Below, piece by piece: positions 1 to 8,364 of a stretch of DNA of 64,000 bases. Position 1 is the stretch's first letter. Each line of letters begins with the position of its first letter. The DNA lies in contig NZ_JQJJ01000009.1 of the NCBI RefSeq assembly GCF_000745475.1, positions 806,001 through 870,000 on the forward strand. The letters are read 5' to 3'. The position numbers were made by a program, and so were the translations under genes. Source of the DNA: Allobosea sp. UNC402CLCol. GTDB lineage: Bacteria; Pseudomonadota; Alphaproteobacteria; Rhizobiales; Beijerinckiaceae. A model generated the notes under the pieces. The model made no database searches and was not told the origin of the DNA. It saw only the letters and a list, made by a program, of their open reading frames with translations.

Positions 1-104
1 GCGCGCCATGCGTCGCAGGACGGTGACTGGGCGGCTGCCGTCCCGCTCAAAGCCGCCAGCGCCAGCAGGGCCATGCCGAAGCGTCTGGAAAGTCGCAGCA
101 TCAT
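1..104 (-). CDS. N-terminus of an exported protein (partial, runs off left edge)
   Basis: Only the first 34 codons are inside the window. The ATG at 104-102 (a second ATG follows directly) opens a classic Sec signal peptide: basic start MMLRLSRRFG, hydrophobic core MALLALAALSG, and a TAAAQ-type cleavage region near residue 25. A Cys follows at residue 30. The rest lies outside the window, so the product cannot be named. It is divergent from purC, and the 284 bp between them should hold both promoters. Seen: the signal sequence. Inferred: periplasmic or secreted location. Confidence 0.6.
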   Translation of the reverse strand, partial: MMLRLSRRFGMALLALAALSGTAAAQSPSCDAWR

Positions 105-388
105 CGCAGGTCGGGTCACGTCATCCACTGTCGGAGCAGGCCGTCGGGCCACAAACTCCTGCCAACAACACCCGCCAAACGCGACGGAACTATGGAGCCC
201 CCGCGTCTCCCGACGCCGAGTCGGCCGAGGTGACGCGGCTTTCGCATGCCACATCCGGGCGCGCGCAGCAATCCGCGGCGAAGGGCGCCGGACAGGTGGT
301 GGAAAACGCGCGCTTCGACTAGAAGCGCGGGGCTGGCGCCGCGATTGCGGCGTCGGCAGCTCCTTTCGTCGCGAGGCCAGCGCCGCTC

Positions 389-1339
389 ATGTCCGAATTC
401 CTGCCGCTTCACGAAGCCGTCATCCCGGAGCTGCCGAACTATTATCGCGGCAAGGTCCGCGAGAATTACGATCTCCCGGATGGACGCCGTATCCTGATCT
501 CGACCGACCGGCTCTCCGCCTTCGACCGCGCCATCGCCTCGATCCCGCTGAAGGGGCAGGTGCTGACGCAGACGGCGCGCTACTGGTTCGAGAAGACCGC
601 CGATATCTGCCCGAACCATGTCCTCGAATATCCTGACCCGAATGTCGTCGTCGGCCGGCGCCTCGACATCCTGCCGGTCGAGATGGTGGTGCGCGGCTAT
701 CTCGCCGGCACGACCGGCACCTCGATCCTGACCATGTACAAGCAGGGCCGGCGCGAGATGTACGGCATGACGCTGCCGGACGGCTTGCGCGACAACGAGG
801 CCCTGCCGCAGCCGATCATCACCCCGACCAGCAAGGCCTTCGACGGCGGTCATGACGAGCCGCTTTCGGCCGGCCAGATCGTCGGGAGCGGCCTGCTGAC
901 GCAGAAGCAATGGGACACCGTCTCAGGCTATGCGCTGGCGCTCTTCGCCCGCGGCCAGAAGCTCGCGAGCGAGCGCGGCCTCATCCTGGCCGACACGAAA
1001 TACGAGTTCGGCACCGACGCCGACGGCAACATCCTGCTCGCCGACGAGATCCATACGCCCGATTCGAGCCGCTACTGGTTTGCGGAAAGCTATCCCGAGC
1101 GCTTCGCCAGCGGCGGGAAGCCTGAATCCTTCGACAAGGATTTCGTGCGCAACTGGGTCGTGGCGCGCTGCGACCCCTACAAGGAGGAGCTGCCGCCGAT
1201 CCCGCAGGAGCTGATCGACCAGACCTCGGCGGTCTATGTCCGCGCCTATGAGACGATCACCGGCCAGGCTTTCGCCTATCCGCCGGCGGGCGAGAACCCG
1301 CAGGAGCGGATCAGGCGCAATCTCGCGCGGTATTTCTGA
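389..1339 (+). CDS. purC: Phosphoribosylaminoimidazole-succinocarboxamide synthase (SAICAR synthetase)
   Basis: Joins aspartate to CAIR with ATP in step 8 of de novo purine synthesis, in the cytosol. The 316-residue product has the family hallmarks: [14 protein letters not shown] near residue 20, STDRLSAFD near 40, VVRGYLAGT near 100, LADTKYEFG near 205 and the [12 protein letters not shown] block near 225. It is the long form (about 300 aa, as in yeast ADE1) rather than the roughly 240-aa form usually found beside purSQL in alphaproteobacteria. No other purine genes are nearby. The ATG at 389 gives the full family N-terminus; the upstream Shine-Dalgarno is weak. Followed at once by an intergenic palindrome. 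Confidence 0.96.
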   Translation: MSEFLPLHEAVIPELPNYYRGKVRENYDLPDGRRILISTDRLSAFDRAIASIPLKGQVLTQTARYWFEKTADICPNHVLEYPDPNVVVGRRLDILPVEMVVRGYLAGTTGTSILTMYKQGRREMYGMTLPDGLRDNEALPQPIITPTSKAFDGGHDEPLSAGQIVGSGLLTQKQWDTVSGYALALFARGQKLASERGLILADTKYEFGTDADGNILLADEIHTPDSSRYWFAESYPERFASGGKPESFDKDFVRNWVVARCDPYKEELPPIPQELIDQTSAVYVRAYETITGQAFAYPPAGENPQERIRRNLARYF

Positions 1340-1357
1340 AGGCGTCGGAGGGGCGTC

Positions 1358-1449
1358 CGTCATTCTCGGGCTTGGCCCGAGAATCTCAGGCCGAAAGAGG
1401 CGAGGTTCCTCCGCGTCACGAGATGCTCGGGTCAGGCCCGAGCATGACG
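1358..1449. repeat. Intergenic palindromic repeat, copy A
   Basis: Bounded by CGTCAT (1358-1363) and ATGACG (1444-1449). Inside are two strong hairpins: ATTCTCGGGC / GCCCGAGAAT (1362-1371 / 1375-1384) and ATGCTCGGG / CCCGAGCAT (1423-1431 / 1437-1445). One of five related copies in this window. Lies between the convergent purC and marR genes, where it could act as a bidirectional terminator. Confidence 0.85.
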
Positions 1450-1459
1450 ACTGGCCGCC

Positions 1460-1957
1460 TTACGACCCGTCTTCCTCGCGATAATTCCCCGCGAGCAGGC
1501 GGCCGCGCTCGGTCAGGGTCGAGAGCACGCGCTCGAACACCTTGATTTCCTCCGGCGCGATGCCTTCGATCCAGCGCGCCTCGAAGCCGAGCGCCAGCGG
1601 CACGATCTGGTCGTAGATCCGCTTGCCGGCCGGCGTCAGGGTCACGAAGGATTCGCGCCGGTCCTGCCGGTTCTCGGCGCGCGAGACGAGGCCGCGCTTC
1701 TCCAGCTCGGTGACGGCGCGCGAGACCTTGGTCTTGTGCATCTGGGCGAGCTCGCCGATGTCGCGCGAGGTCAGCTTGCCGAACTCGCCGAGCTGCGCCA
1801 CCACGCGCCATTCCGGGATGCCGATGCCGAAATGCTCGCCATAGATCCGGCCGAGCGCGCGGCCGCCCAGCGTGCCGACGACATTCAGGCGATAGGGCAA
1901 GAAGCGCTCCAGCCGGAGCATCTGGTCCTGGAGCGAGGGCGAGGTTTTCTCTGACAT
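1460..1957 (-). CDS. MarR-family transcriptional regulator
   Basis: A 165-residue winged-helix regulator. The DNA-binding core is visible at about residues 45-110: EWRVVAQLGEFGKLTSRDIG, then KTKVSRAVTELEKRGLVSR as recognition helix and ENRQDRRESFVTLTPAGKRI as wing. The flanking helices form the dimer interface. I chose the ATG at 1957-1955 (MSEKTSPSLQ). The reading frame stays open for 24 more codons upstream, but those are low-complexity and unlike the family. Its ligand and targets are not evident. Its 3' end faces purC, and the CHAD gene is divergent. Confidence 0.88.
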   Translation of the reverse strand: MSEKTSPSLQDQMLRLERFLPYRLNVVGTLGGRALGRIYGEHFGIGIPEWRVVAQLGEFGKLTSRDIGELAQMHKTKVSRAVTELEKRGLVSRAENRQDRRESFVTLTPAGKRIYDQIVPLALGFEARWIEGIAPEEIKVFERVLSTLTERGRLLAGNYREEDGS

Positions 1958-2202
1958 GGGCGGCTGTGTAGCTGGTTCCGGAGAGGCCGGCGAGCCGGTG
2001 CGGCTGCCATCAGCAGGAGAGGGCCACAACCATACAGTCGAAAGACGATGCTGTCGCGTGGCGGTGGCCGCGTCGGTCGCGCCGGTGAAGGAGCAACGCG
2101 GCTCCTGCCTCGAACGCGCGCGATCCGAGCCGGAGGCGTGGTAGAATTGCGGCCTGCCGCTCGGATACGTTGCCGTCGGGGAAACGCGCGAAACAGGTCA
2201 GC

Positions 2203-3084
2203 ATGGCAAGCATCTCGAGAACCGGTCCGGATGCGAGGGTGTCGATGACGCGGCGATGGGCCCGGCACTGGCTGCGCTCCTGCCGTGAGTTTCCGGTCCG
2301 TGCCCTGGCCGTGCTCGATCGCCGGGAGGGCGATCCGGGACGGACGATTCATGAATTCCGCCGCCTGATGAAGGCGTGGCGCGCTTTGCTGAAGCTTGCT
2401 CCCGCCGAGCTGGCCGAGGAGGGGAAAGCGGTTCGCGGGGCTATCGGAGGCTTGCGCCGCGGCTTCGGCATCGCCCGCGACACGGCGGTCGTCGCCAAGG
2501 TGCTCAGTGCGCTCTGTCCCGACCATACCTCCGAGGACGACGCGCAGGATGCAGCCGCCGCGCTGCTGGCCGAGCAGGCAGATGCCGTCCGCGACGAGCT
2601 CCGGCACCTGTCGGCCGAGATGGCGCGCTGGTCCGTGTCGGACGAGACGGGCGACTTTCTGGTCCGGGCCTTCCGGCGCAGCTATCGGCGGGCACGGCGC
2701 CAGGCGCGCCGCGATCCGCGCCGGATGGACGCGGAGCATCTGCACGACTGGCGAAGCATGATCGTCGATCTGAGCTATCAGCTCAGCTTCTTCGCGCCGG
2801 CCGATCCGGCAGGGCTCGGGCAGCAGGCCAAGGCGGCGGAGCGCCTGCGCTCGCGGCTCGGCAATGCGATCGACCTCGGCATGGTCCGTGCGCATCTCGC
2901 CGAAAGGCCAGCGCTGGATGGCGTCGATGCGCTTGCGCAGGAGATCCCGCGCAAGATCGCCAAACAGCGCCGCAAGGCGGCGAAACTGGCTAAGCGCCTT
3001 CTCGCTCGCCGCCCCAGGCGTGCCGGCGCCGATCTGCGCGAGGCGATGGAGCACCGGCCGCCGAGGCGGACCAGCTTCGGCTGA
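2203..3084 (+). CDS. CHAD domain-containing protein
   Basis: A 293-residue, very Arg/Ala-rich, all-helical protein with the CHAD (conserved histidine alpha-helical domain) pattern: TIHEFRRLMKAWRALLKL (His near residue 50), RGFGIARDTAVVAKVL, and a second histidine motif HLHDWRSMIVDLSYQL near residue 190. The basic helices of this family bind polyphosphate and inorganic phosphate, so a polyphosphate-related role is likely. No CYTH or triphosphate tunnel domain is fused, and no ppk or ppx is adjacent. The ATG at 2203 is preferred over a TTG at 2170; ATG 2245 is also possible. Its end converges on the TRAP gene, with a small CG-rich hairpin between. Confidence 0.8.
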   Translation: MASISRTGPDARVSMTRRWARHWLRSCREFPVRALAVLDRREGDPGRTIHEFRRLMKAWRALLKLAPAELAEEGKAVRGAIGGLRRGFGIARDTAVVAKVLSALCPDHTSEDDAQDAAAALLAEQADAVRDELRHLSAEMARWSVSDETGDFLVRAFRRSYRRARRQARRDPRRMDAEHLHDWRSMIVDLSYQLSFFAPADPAGLGQQAKAAERLRSRLGNAIDLGMVRAHLAERPALDGVDALAQEIPRKIAKQRRKAAKLAKRLLARRPRRAGADLREAMEHRPPRRTSFG

Positions 3085-3123
3085 TCCGTTCCGGGCGACG
3101 GGCGGGGATGGCGCCGGCGCGCC

Positions 3124-4209
3124 TCAGCGCGCCTTCAGCCGGTTCATGAACGAGTCGTAGGAGAGCTCCGCGATCTGCCACCAGAGCAGGTTCTCGCCGC
3201 GGAAGGCGACCATCGAATCGTAGCCCTTCTTGAAGTCCGGGCTCTTGGCCCCGGTCTCGGCGTAGTATTCCTCGGCCGCCTTCAGCGCCGCTTCCATCAC
3301 CGGCAGGGGGAAGGCCCGCAATTGCGCGCCCTGCGCGACGAGCCGGCGCAGGCCGCCCGGATTCACATAGTCGTATTTCGCCAGCATCCAGTTGTTCGCC
3401 GCCTCGCAGGCGTGCTGGACGATGGCCTGATAGGGCTTCGGCAGCTTGGCCCAAGCCTCCTTGCCGATGATCAGATGCAGCATGGCGCCGCCCTCCCACC
3501 AGCCGGGGTAGTAGTAATATTTGGCGACGCGGATGAAGCCGAGCTTCTCGTCGTCATAGGGGCCGACGAACTCGGCCGCGTCGATCGAGCCGCGCTCCAG
3601 CGCCGGATAGACGTCTCCCGGCGCGATCTGCGTCGGCACCACGCCGAGCTTGGACAGCACGGCGCCGCCCATGCCGCCAATGCGGAATTTCAGTCCCTTG
3701 AGATCGTCGACGCCCTTCAGCTCGTTGCGGAAGAAGCCGCCCATCTGGGTGCCGGAGTTGCCGCAGGGGATGGAATAGGCGTTGAAGCGGTCGAGCACGC
3801 CGTTCACGATCTGCTCGCCGCCGCCGAAATACCACCAGCTATGCTGCTGGCGGGCGTTGAGGCCGAAGGGGATGCCGGTGCCGAGCCCCAGCGTCGGGTC
3901 CTTGCCGATGTAGTAGTAGGTCGGCGAATGCGCGCATTCGACCGTGCCGGAGGAGACGGCGTCGAGCGCCTGCAATCCGGGCACGATCTCGCCCGGCGCG
4001 AAGACCTGGATCTCGAATTGGCCGTCGGTGGCGTCGGAGACGTATTTCGCGAATTGCTGCGCCGTGCCGAAGATGGTGTCGAGCGACTTCGGAAAGCTCG
4101 AGGTCAGCCGCCATTTCACCTGAGGCTGGGACTGCGCGATCGCGGGCGCGGCGACGGCCGTTGCGGCCGCGGCGAGCGCTCCCGTTTTCAAAAACGAGCG
4201 ACGTTCCAT
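3124..4209 (-). CDS. TRAP transporter solute-binding protein (DctP family), orphan
   Basis: A 361-residue periplasmic binding protein. The N-terminus has a twin-arginine-like signal (MERRSFLKTGALAAAATAVA) with cleavage near residue 25 after AIA. The mature part shows DctP-family features: KWRLTSSFPKSLDTIFG, FEIQVFAPGEIVPGLQALDAV, the GLKFRIGGMGG strand with its carboxylate-binding Arg, and ALERGSIDAAEFVGP. These resemble binders of alpha-keto acids or lactate (TakP-like). In a TRAP system it would deliver an organic acid to DctQ/DctM membrane subunits, but neither lies next to it here. The start is preceded by GGAG. The substrate is inferred only. Confidence 0.9.
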   Translation of the reverse strand: MERRSFLKTGALAAAATAVAAPAIAQSQPQVKWRLTSSFPKSLDTIFGTAQQFAKYVSDATDGQFEIQVFAPGEIVPGLQALDAVSSGTVECAHSPTYYYIGKDPTLGLGTGIPFGLNARQQHSWWYFGGGEQIVNGVLDRFNAYSIPCGNSGTQMGGFFRNELKGVDDLKGLKFRIGGMGGAVLSKLGVVPTQIAPGDVYPALERGSIDAAEFVGPYDDEKLGFIRVAKYYYYPGWWEGGAMLHLIIGKEAWAKLPKPYQAIVQHACEAANNWMLAKYDYVNPGGLRRLVAQGAQLRAFPLPVMEAALKAAEEYYAETGAKSPDFKKGYDSMVAFRGENLLWWQIAELSYDSFMNRLKAR

Positions 4210-4283
4210 ATGGTCTCCTCCCAGAGCCTGTTCACAAGGCTTGTTGCGTCTTTATTGGCGCGTCCGGGAAGGAATGAAAAGAG

Positions 4284-5294
4284 ATGAAGCTTGCCTCCCT
4301 CTCGCATGGCCGCGAAGGCCGCCTCGTCGTGGTTTCCGCAGACCTGACGCGCGCGACCGACGCCTTTCCGGTCGTCGCCACCCTGCAGGCGGCGCTGGAC
4401 GATTGGGAGCGCCTCGCGCCCCGGCTCACCGATCTCGCCGAGGGGCTGGAGCACGGCTCGGTGCCGTCCTTCCGTTTCCACGAGCATGATTGCGCCGCGC
4501 CCCTGCCGCGCGCCTTCCAGTGGCTCGACGGTTCGGCCTATGTGAATCACGTCGAACTCGCCCGGAAGGCGCGGGGCGCGGCCATGCCGGACAATTTCTG
4601 GACCGACCCGCTGATGTATCAGGGCGGGAGCGATGCGCCGCTCGCCCCGCGCGCGCCGATCCACGCCCGCAGCGAGGAGGACGGCATAGACTTCGAGGCC
4701 GAGATCGCGGTGATCACGGGCGATGTGCCGATGGGCGCGACGCGCGAGCAGGCGCTCGCCGCCATCCGCCTCGTCATGCTCGCAAACGACGTGAGCCTGC
4801 GGAATCGGATTCCGAGCGAATTGGCGAAAGGCTTTGGATTCATTCAGTCAAAGCCGTCCACCTCCTTCTCACCGGTCGCCGTCACGCCCGGCGCGCTCGG
4901 CTCGGCCTGGCGCGACGGCAAGCTGCATCGTCCGCTCCTGGCCCAGCTCAACGGCGCGCCCTTCGGCAGGCCGGATGCCGGCACCGACATGACCTTCGAT
5001 TTTGGCACGCTGATCGCCCATGCGGCGGCGACGCGCCGGCTTTCGGCCGGTACGATCATCGGCTCCGGCACGGTCTCGAACCGCGACGCCGATGGCGGGC
5101 CGGGCAAGCCGGTGACCGAGGGCGGGGTGGGCTATGCCTGCATCGCCGAGCAGCGCATGGTCGAGACGCTCCGCCATGGCGAACCGAAGACGTCGTTCCT
5201 GCGTTTCGGCGATACGGTCCGCATCGAGATGAAGGACGCCGACGGCCATTCGATCTTCGGCGCCATCGAGCAGGAGGTCCTGCCGCATGACTGA
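4284..5294 (+). CDS. Fumarylacetoacetate hydrolase family protein
   Basis: A 336-residue FAH-fold enzyme that cleaves C-C bonds or hydrates/decarboxylates beta-dicarbonyl acids in aromatic degradation. Visible metal-site regions are EEDGIDFEAEIAVITGDVP near residue 130 (acidic ligands) and FDFGTLIAHAAATRRLSAGT near 235, followed by the GSGTVSN motif. The size and N-terminal extension resemble fumarylacetoacetases of the tyrosine/homogentisate pathway, but no hmgA or maiA is adjacent, so the substrate is open. Its last 8 bases overlap the DinB gene, so the two are translationally coupled. It diverges from the TRAP gene. Confidence 0.85.
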   Translation: MKLASLSHGREGRLVVVSADLTRATDAFPVVATLQAALDDWERLAPRLTDLAEGLEHGSVPSFRFHEHDCAAPLPRAFQWLDGSAYVNHVELARKARGAAMPDNFWTDPLMYQGGSDAPLAPRAPIHARSEEDGIDFEAEIAVITGDVPMGATREQALAAIRLVMLANDVSLRNRIPSELAKGFGFIQSKPSTSFSPVAVTPGALGSAWRDGKLHRPLLAQLNGAPFGRPDAGTDMTFDFGTLIAHAAATRRLSAGTIIGSGTVSNRDADGGPGKPVTEGGVGYACIAEQRMVETLRHGEPKTSFLRFGDTVRIEMKDADGHSIFGAIEQEVLPHD

Positions 5295-5868
5295 GGCGGG
5301 TTTCGGCCGGCGCGGGGCGCTCGCCGCCCATTGCCGCAAGATGGCCCATAACAACGCCTGGGCGAACTGGCGGCTGCTCACGGCCTGCGCGCAACTCAGC
5401 GATGCGGATTTCAAGGCGCAGCGGACGAGCTTCTTTCCCTCGCTGCACGAGACGCTGAACCACAATCTGATGGTCGATCTCTATTATATCGACGCGCTCG
5501 AACGCGGCGGCCTCGGCCGGCTGGTGTTCGAGCGCTTCCGGCCCTTCGACATGGCGCAGCTCCTCCCGGCCCAGGCCGCTGCAGACCGGCGGCTGATCGC
5601 CTTCTGCGACGGCTTGAGCGACGACATGCTCGCAACCACCGTCACGACGGACCGCGGCGAGCACGGACAGGTCGAGGAGCGCGTCGACGATCTGCTGGCG
5701 CATCTCTTCCAGCACCAGATCCATCATCGCGGTCAGGCTCATGCCATGCTGGCCGGCACCGCCGTCGCGCCGCCGCAGCTCGACGAATATTTCCTGCGCT
5801 ACGATTCGCAGCAGACCCGCGTCGAATTGCGCCGCCTCGATCTCGCCCCACCCGAAGAGCTGCTCTGA
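5287..5868 (+). CDS. DinB family protein
   Basis: A 193-residue four-helix-bundle protein of the DinB/YfiT superfamily, whose members are metal-dependent thiol S-transferases or hydrolases. The metal-binding histidines are visible in LHETLNHNLMVDLYYIDALE (about residues 50-70) and in HLFQHQIHHRGQAHAML (about 138-154). Within the family these can carry out thiol-dependent chemistry, and maleylpyruvate isomerase is a relative. The 8-bp overlap with a fumarylacetoacetase-family gene makes a thiol-dependent isomerase acting just before the hydrolase an attractive but unproven idea. The start is the ATG inside the preceding gene's last codons. Confidence 0.85.
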   Translation: MTEAGFGRRGALAAHCRKMAHNNAWANWRLLTACAQLSDADFKAQRTSFFPSLHETLNHNLMVDLYYIDALERGGLGRLVFERFRPFDMAQLLPAQAAADRRLIAFCDGLSDDMLATTVTTDRGEHGQVEERVDDLLAHLFQHQIHHRGQAHAMLAGTAVAPPQLDEYFLRYDSQQTRVELRRLDLAPPEELL

Positions 5869-5902
5869 CGCCCGCCCCGCAGCTCCAGCTTGTTGGCGGG
5901 CG
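5869..5902 (+). terminator. Possible hairpin terminator after the FAH-DinB pair
   Basis: CGCCCGCC (5869-5876) can pair with GGCGGGCG (5895-5902) around an 18-nt loop directly after the DinB stop codon. There is no U-run, so intrinsic termination would be weak. Confidence 0.3.
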
Positions 5903-5957
5903 AGACGCCGGATAACCTGCGCCGCGAAACACCGCCCGCCGCGAGAGCCGAGACGCC

Positions 5958-6491
5958 ATGATCGACCCCGTGCCGCTCTATTCCACAGCGATCCCGCTGG
6001 CCTTCTTCGTCTGGGGGCCGCTTCTCGTCGTGGTGCTGTTCTGGCTCGTCGGCTTCTGGTCGAACCGTCAGGGCGTGCCGCGCATGCTAGAGAGCGACTG
6101 GAACGGCTACAACGTCGCCGATGTCGAGAAGCTCTTCGGGCTCTATGGCGAGACGACGCGGGCGCGCTACCGCAACCGGGTGCTGCCCGCCGACGTCGCC
6201 TTCGCCTTCGTCTACGCCATCGTCGGAGCCATCCTGATCGCGGGGCTCGCGATGCGCGGGCAGCCCTGGTGGGTCGCGGCGCTCTGCGGCGGCGGCTGGC
6301 TCCTCGGCGGGCTTTGCGACGTGGCCGAGAATCTGGCGGTGGCCCGTCTTCTCGACAGATATCCCCGCGTCGAGGCCGGCGATGTCGCCTTCGCCAGCAG
6401 GATGACGCGGCTGAAGCTGGTCTTCTTCTCGCTCGGCATCATCGGCGCGCTGGTTGCCGCCTATCTCGTCTTCAAGCCCCTGGCGGCGTGA
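5958..6491 (+). CDS. Integral membrane protein, unknown function
   Basis: A 177-residue protein with about four hydrophobic segments: residues 10-33 (FFVWGPLLVVVLFWLVGFW), 75-95, 96-115 and 150-172. Between the first two is a soluble stretch ending in TRARYRNRVLPADVAF. I do not recognise a characterised family. The next gene starts 3 bp after its stop, so the two form an operon. The start is the ATG in GACGCCATG, the only sensible one before the first membrane segment. Confidence 0.75.
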   Translation: MIDPVPLYSTAIPLAFFVWGPLLVVVLFWLVGFWSNRQGVPRMLESDWNGYNVADVEKLFGLYGETTRARYRNRVLPADVAFAFVYAIVGAILIAGLAMRGQPWWVAALCGGGWLLGGLCDVAENLAVARLLDRYPRVEAGDVAFASRMTRLKLVFFSLGIIGALVAAYLVFKPLAA

Positions 6492-6493
6492 CC

Positions 6494-6874
6494 ATGCGGC
6501 GCTGGTGGCACTTCCTGCCGGTCCTCGTCGCTCTCGCATCCCCGGCTGCGGCCGACGAGGTCTACAAGCGCTGCATCGACGATTCGGACGGCACCAATCC
6601 GGCCTGGGGCGCCTGCGGCGGCGAATGGGTTGCGCGCGAGGACGCCAAGCTCAACGCGACCTGGAAGCGGCTCTACGGGGCGAGCGAGCCGAACACGAAG
6701 AAGGACCTGCTCGCGGAGCAGCGCGCCTGGAACGCCTTCAAGGAGAAATCCTGCAGGTTCTACGGCAATGGCGATTTCGGGCGGGAAGGGCAGGTCCTGC
6801 ATTTTCCGGCCTGCCGCGCGGAGGTCATCGCCCGGCGTACCGAGGCGCTGAAACGCTATGAGGCCGGGCCCTGA
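6494..6874 (+). CDS. LprI/DUF1311-like exported protein
   Basis: A 126-residue protein with a Sec signal peptide (residues 1-20, ending SPAAADE). The mature domain carries four cysteines (27, 41, 87, 107), enough for two disulfides. It has the LNATWKRLYG ... LLAEQRAWNAFKEKSCRFYG pattern typical of the LprI N-terminal (DUF1311) family, whose mycobacterial namesake inhibits lysozyme. It probably acts in the periplasm. The ATG at 6494 sits 3 bp after the upstream membrane gene. Its last 19 bases overlap the end of the convergent GNAT gene. Confidence 0.8.
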   Translation: MRRWWHFLPVLVALASPAAADEVYKRCIDDSDGTNPAWGACGGEWVAREDAKLNATWKRLYGASEPNTKKDLLAEQRAWNAFKEKSCRFYGNGDFGREGQVLHFPACRAEVIARRTEALKRYEAGP

Positions 6875-7401
6875 CGCCGCTCGGGGCGCCCGAGGCGCAG
6901 CCGGGTCGCGACCACAGGTGGCGTGCCGATCAGGAGCTCGGCCCGAGTTGGTGCCGGCTCGAAACCCAGCCGGGCTGCAAGCCGCAGCGACGCCGCATTC
7001 TCCGGATGGGTGGTAATGAGGATCTCCGGCAGGGCGAGGGCCTCGAAGCCATGGCGCAGCAGGCAGGCGGTCGCTTCCCGGGCATAGCCCTTGCCCCAAT
7101 GCCGCGTGTCGAACCGATAGCTCAACTGGGCGACGTCCATGTCATTGCCATCGGGAATTAGCCCGACATAGCCGGTGAAATCTGCCGGATCGATCTTGGC
7201 GAAGACCGACCAATAGCCGAGCCCGCGTGCGACATGGGTGAAGCTGCGCGCGGCGACGGCGTCCCGTCCCATCGCCGGGTCGTCGATCGAGGCGATATGG
7301 CGCATCACCTGCGGATCGGCGTTCATCCGGGCAATGGCATCGAGATCGTCGAGCCGGCGCGGCCGCAGCAACAATCTCTCGCTTTCCAGCTCGGGTAGCA
7401 T
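6856..7401 (-). CDS. GNAT-family N-acetyltransferase (RimJ/RimL type)
   Basis: A 181-residue acetyltransferase starting at ATG 7401 (MLPELESERLLLRPRR). Family features in order: the ESERLLLRPRRLDDLDAIA start, FTGYVGLIPDGN beta strand, the acetyl-CoA loop RHWGKGYAREATACLL (Q/RxxGxG/A), and HPENAASLRLAARLGFEP near the end. This Acetyltransf_3-type pattern matches RimJ/RimL and aminoglycoside- or ribosomal-protein-modifying enzymes; the substrate is unknown. Longer upstream frames exist but do not resemble the family. It overlaps the LprI-like gene tail to tail by 19 bp. Confidence 0.88.
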   Translation of the reverse strand: MLPELESERLLLRPRRLDDLDAIARMNADPQVMRHIASIDDPAMGRDAVAARSFTHVARGLGYWSVFAKIDPADFTGYVGLIPDGNDMDVAQLSYRFDTRHWGKGYAREATACLLRHGFEALALPEILITTHPENAASLRLAARLGFEPAPTRAELLIGTPPVVATRLRLGRPERRQGPAS

Positions 7402-7509
7402 TGGTCGCCTCTGCTTTGATGTGGGGGCGGCTGCAGAACTCTGGTGCGCCGGCGCGGGGCTTCCCATATCCTGCCGGGCGCCGAACCGAAACGCGCCGGG
7501 AGAATGGGA

Positions 7510-8025
7510 ATGTTGCTTCGTCGTTGGATCCTGGCTGCGTTGGCCGTTGCTCTGTCCGGGGCGTTCGTGGCGCCGGCCATGGCGCAGGAAGACCTGATCT
7601 TCAAGAAATCGACGGTCTGGAAGGCGCTGACGCCGGACGACAAGCTCGCCGTCTACGGCGTCGACGATCCGCTCGTCGAGGGCGTGGCCTGCCACTACAC
7701 CGTGCCGGAGAAGGGCGGCGTCAAGGGCATGTTCGGTGTGGCCGAGGAGGTCTCGGAGGTTTCGCTGGCCTGCCGGCAGATCGGGCCGATCAAGTTCAAG
7801 GAGAAGGCCGAGCAGGGCGATGTCGTCTTCCGCGAGCGCCGCTCGCTGATCTGGAAGAAGATGCAGATCGTGCGCGGCTGCGACGCCAAGCGCAACGTGC
7901 TGGTCTATCTGGTCTATTCGGACAAGCTCATCGACGGCTCGCCGCAGAATTCGACCTCGACCGTGCCGATCATGCCCTGGGGCAATACCGGCGATGCGCC
8001 GAAATGCAGCGACTGGATCCGGTAG
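7510..8025 (+). CDS. creA: CreA family exported protein
   Basis: A 171-residue protein with a signal peptide (MLLRRWILAALAVALSGAFVAPAMAQ). The mature sequence has the CreA pattern: VYGVDDPLVEGVACHYTVPEKG, LACRQIGPI, RRSLIWKKMQIVRGCD and VLVYLVYSDKLIDGSPQNS. CreA proteins are widespread periplasmic proteins of unknown biochemical role (in E. coli next to creBCD, which is absent here). GGGAG at 7498-7502 is 7 nt before ATG 7510, which favours this start over ATG 7504. It is divergent from the GNAT gene. Confidence 0.85.
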   Translation: MLLRRWILAALAVALSGAFVAPAMAQEDLIFKKSTVWKALTPDDKLAVYGVDDPLVEGVACHYTVPEKGGVKGMFGVAEEVSEVSLACRQIGPIKFKEKAEQGDVVFRERRSLIWKKMQIVRGCDAKRNVLVYLVYSDKLIDGSPQNSTSTVPIMPWGNTGDAPKCSDWIR

Positions 8026-8034
8026 GCGAGGGGA

Positions 8035-8364
8035 TTATTCGCCGCAGGTGATGCTGAGCGGCTGCTCGGCGGCTGCCGCCGGGGTCGGCTTGGTCACCGT
8101 GCCGGTGAAATCGGCACGGTCGGCGATGCCGAAGGTCACGGCCTTGCCGAAGCCCTGCGATTCGCACCAGGCATTGGCGACGATCTTGCCGCATTCCGAC
8201 CGGGTCGAGATGCAGTCGGCAACGCCGTAGCCGTCGCTGGCGGGAATCAGGAAGGTGCGCTGTTCGCTGGGGGCGGCGGCAGGGCGGCTCATCGGCATGA
8301 TCGAGAGCGAGATGCCGGCGACGGCGATCCCGAGCAGTCCGACGAAAGCCACGGCGCGGCGCAT
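8035..8364 (-). CDS. Small exported cysteine-containing protein, unknown
   Basis: A 109-residue protein with an N-terminal hydrophobic segment (MRRAVAFVGLLGIAVAGISL) that could be a signal peptide or anchor, and four cysteines at 51, 58, 67 and 107 that probably form two disulfides in the periplasm. The conserved-looking core is GYGVADCISTRSECGKIVANAWC. I do not recognise a named family. The ATG at 8364 is chosen because everything upstream lacks protein character. It ends 9 bp from the convergent creA gene. Confidence 0.65.
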   Translation of the reverse strand: MRRAVAFVGLLGIAVAGISLSIMPMSRPAAAPSEQRTFLIPASDGYGVADCISTRSECGKIVANAWCESQGFGKAVTFGIADRADFTGTVTKPTPAAAAEQPLSITCGE

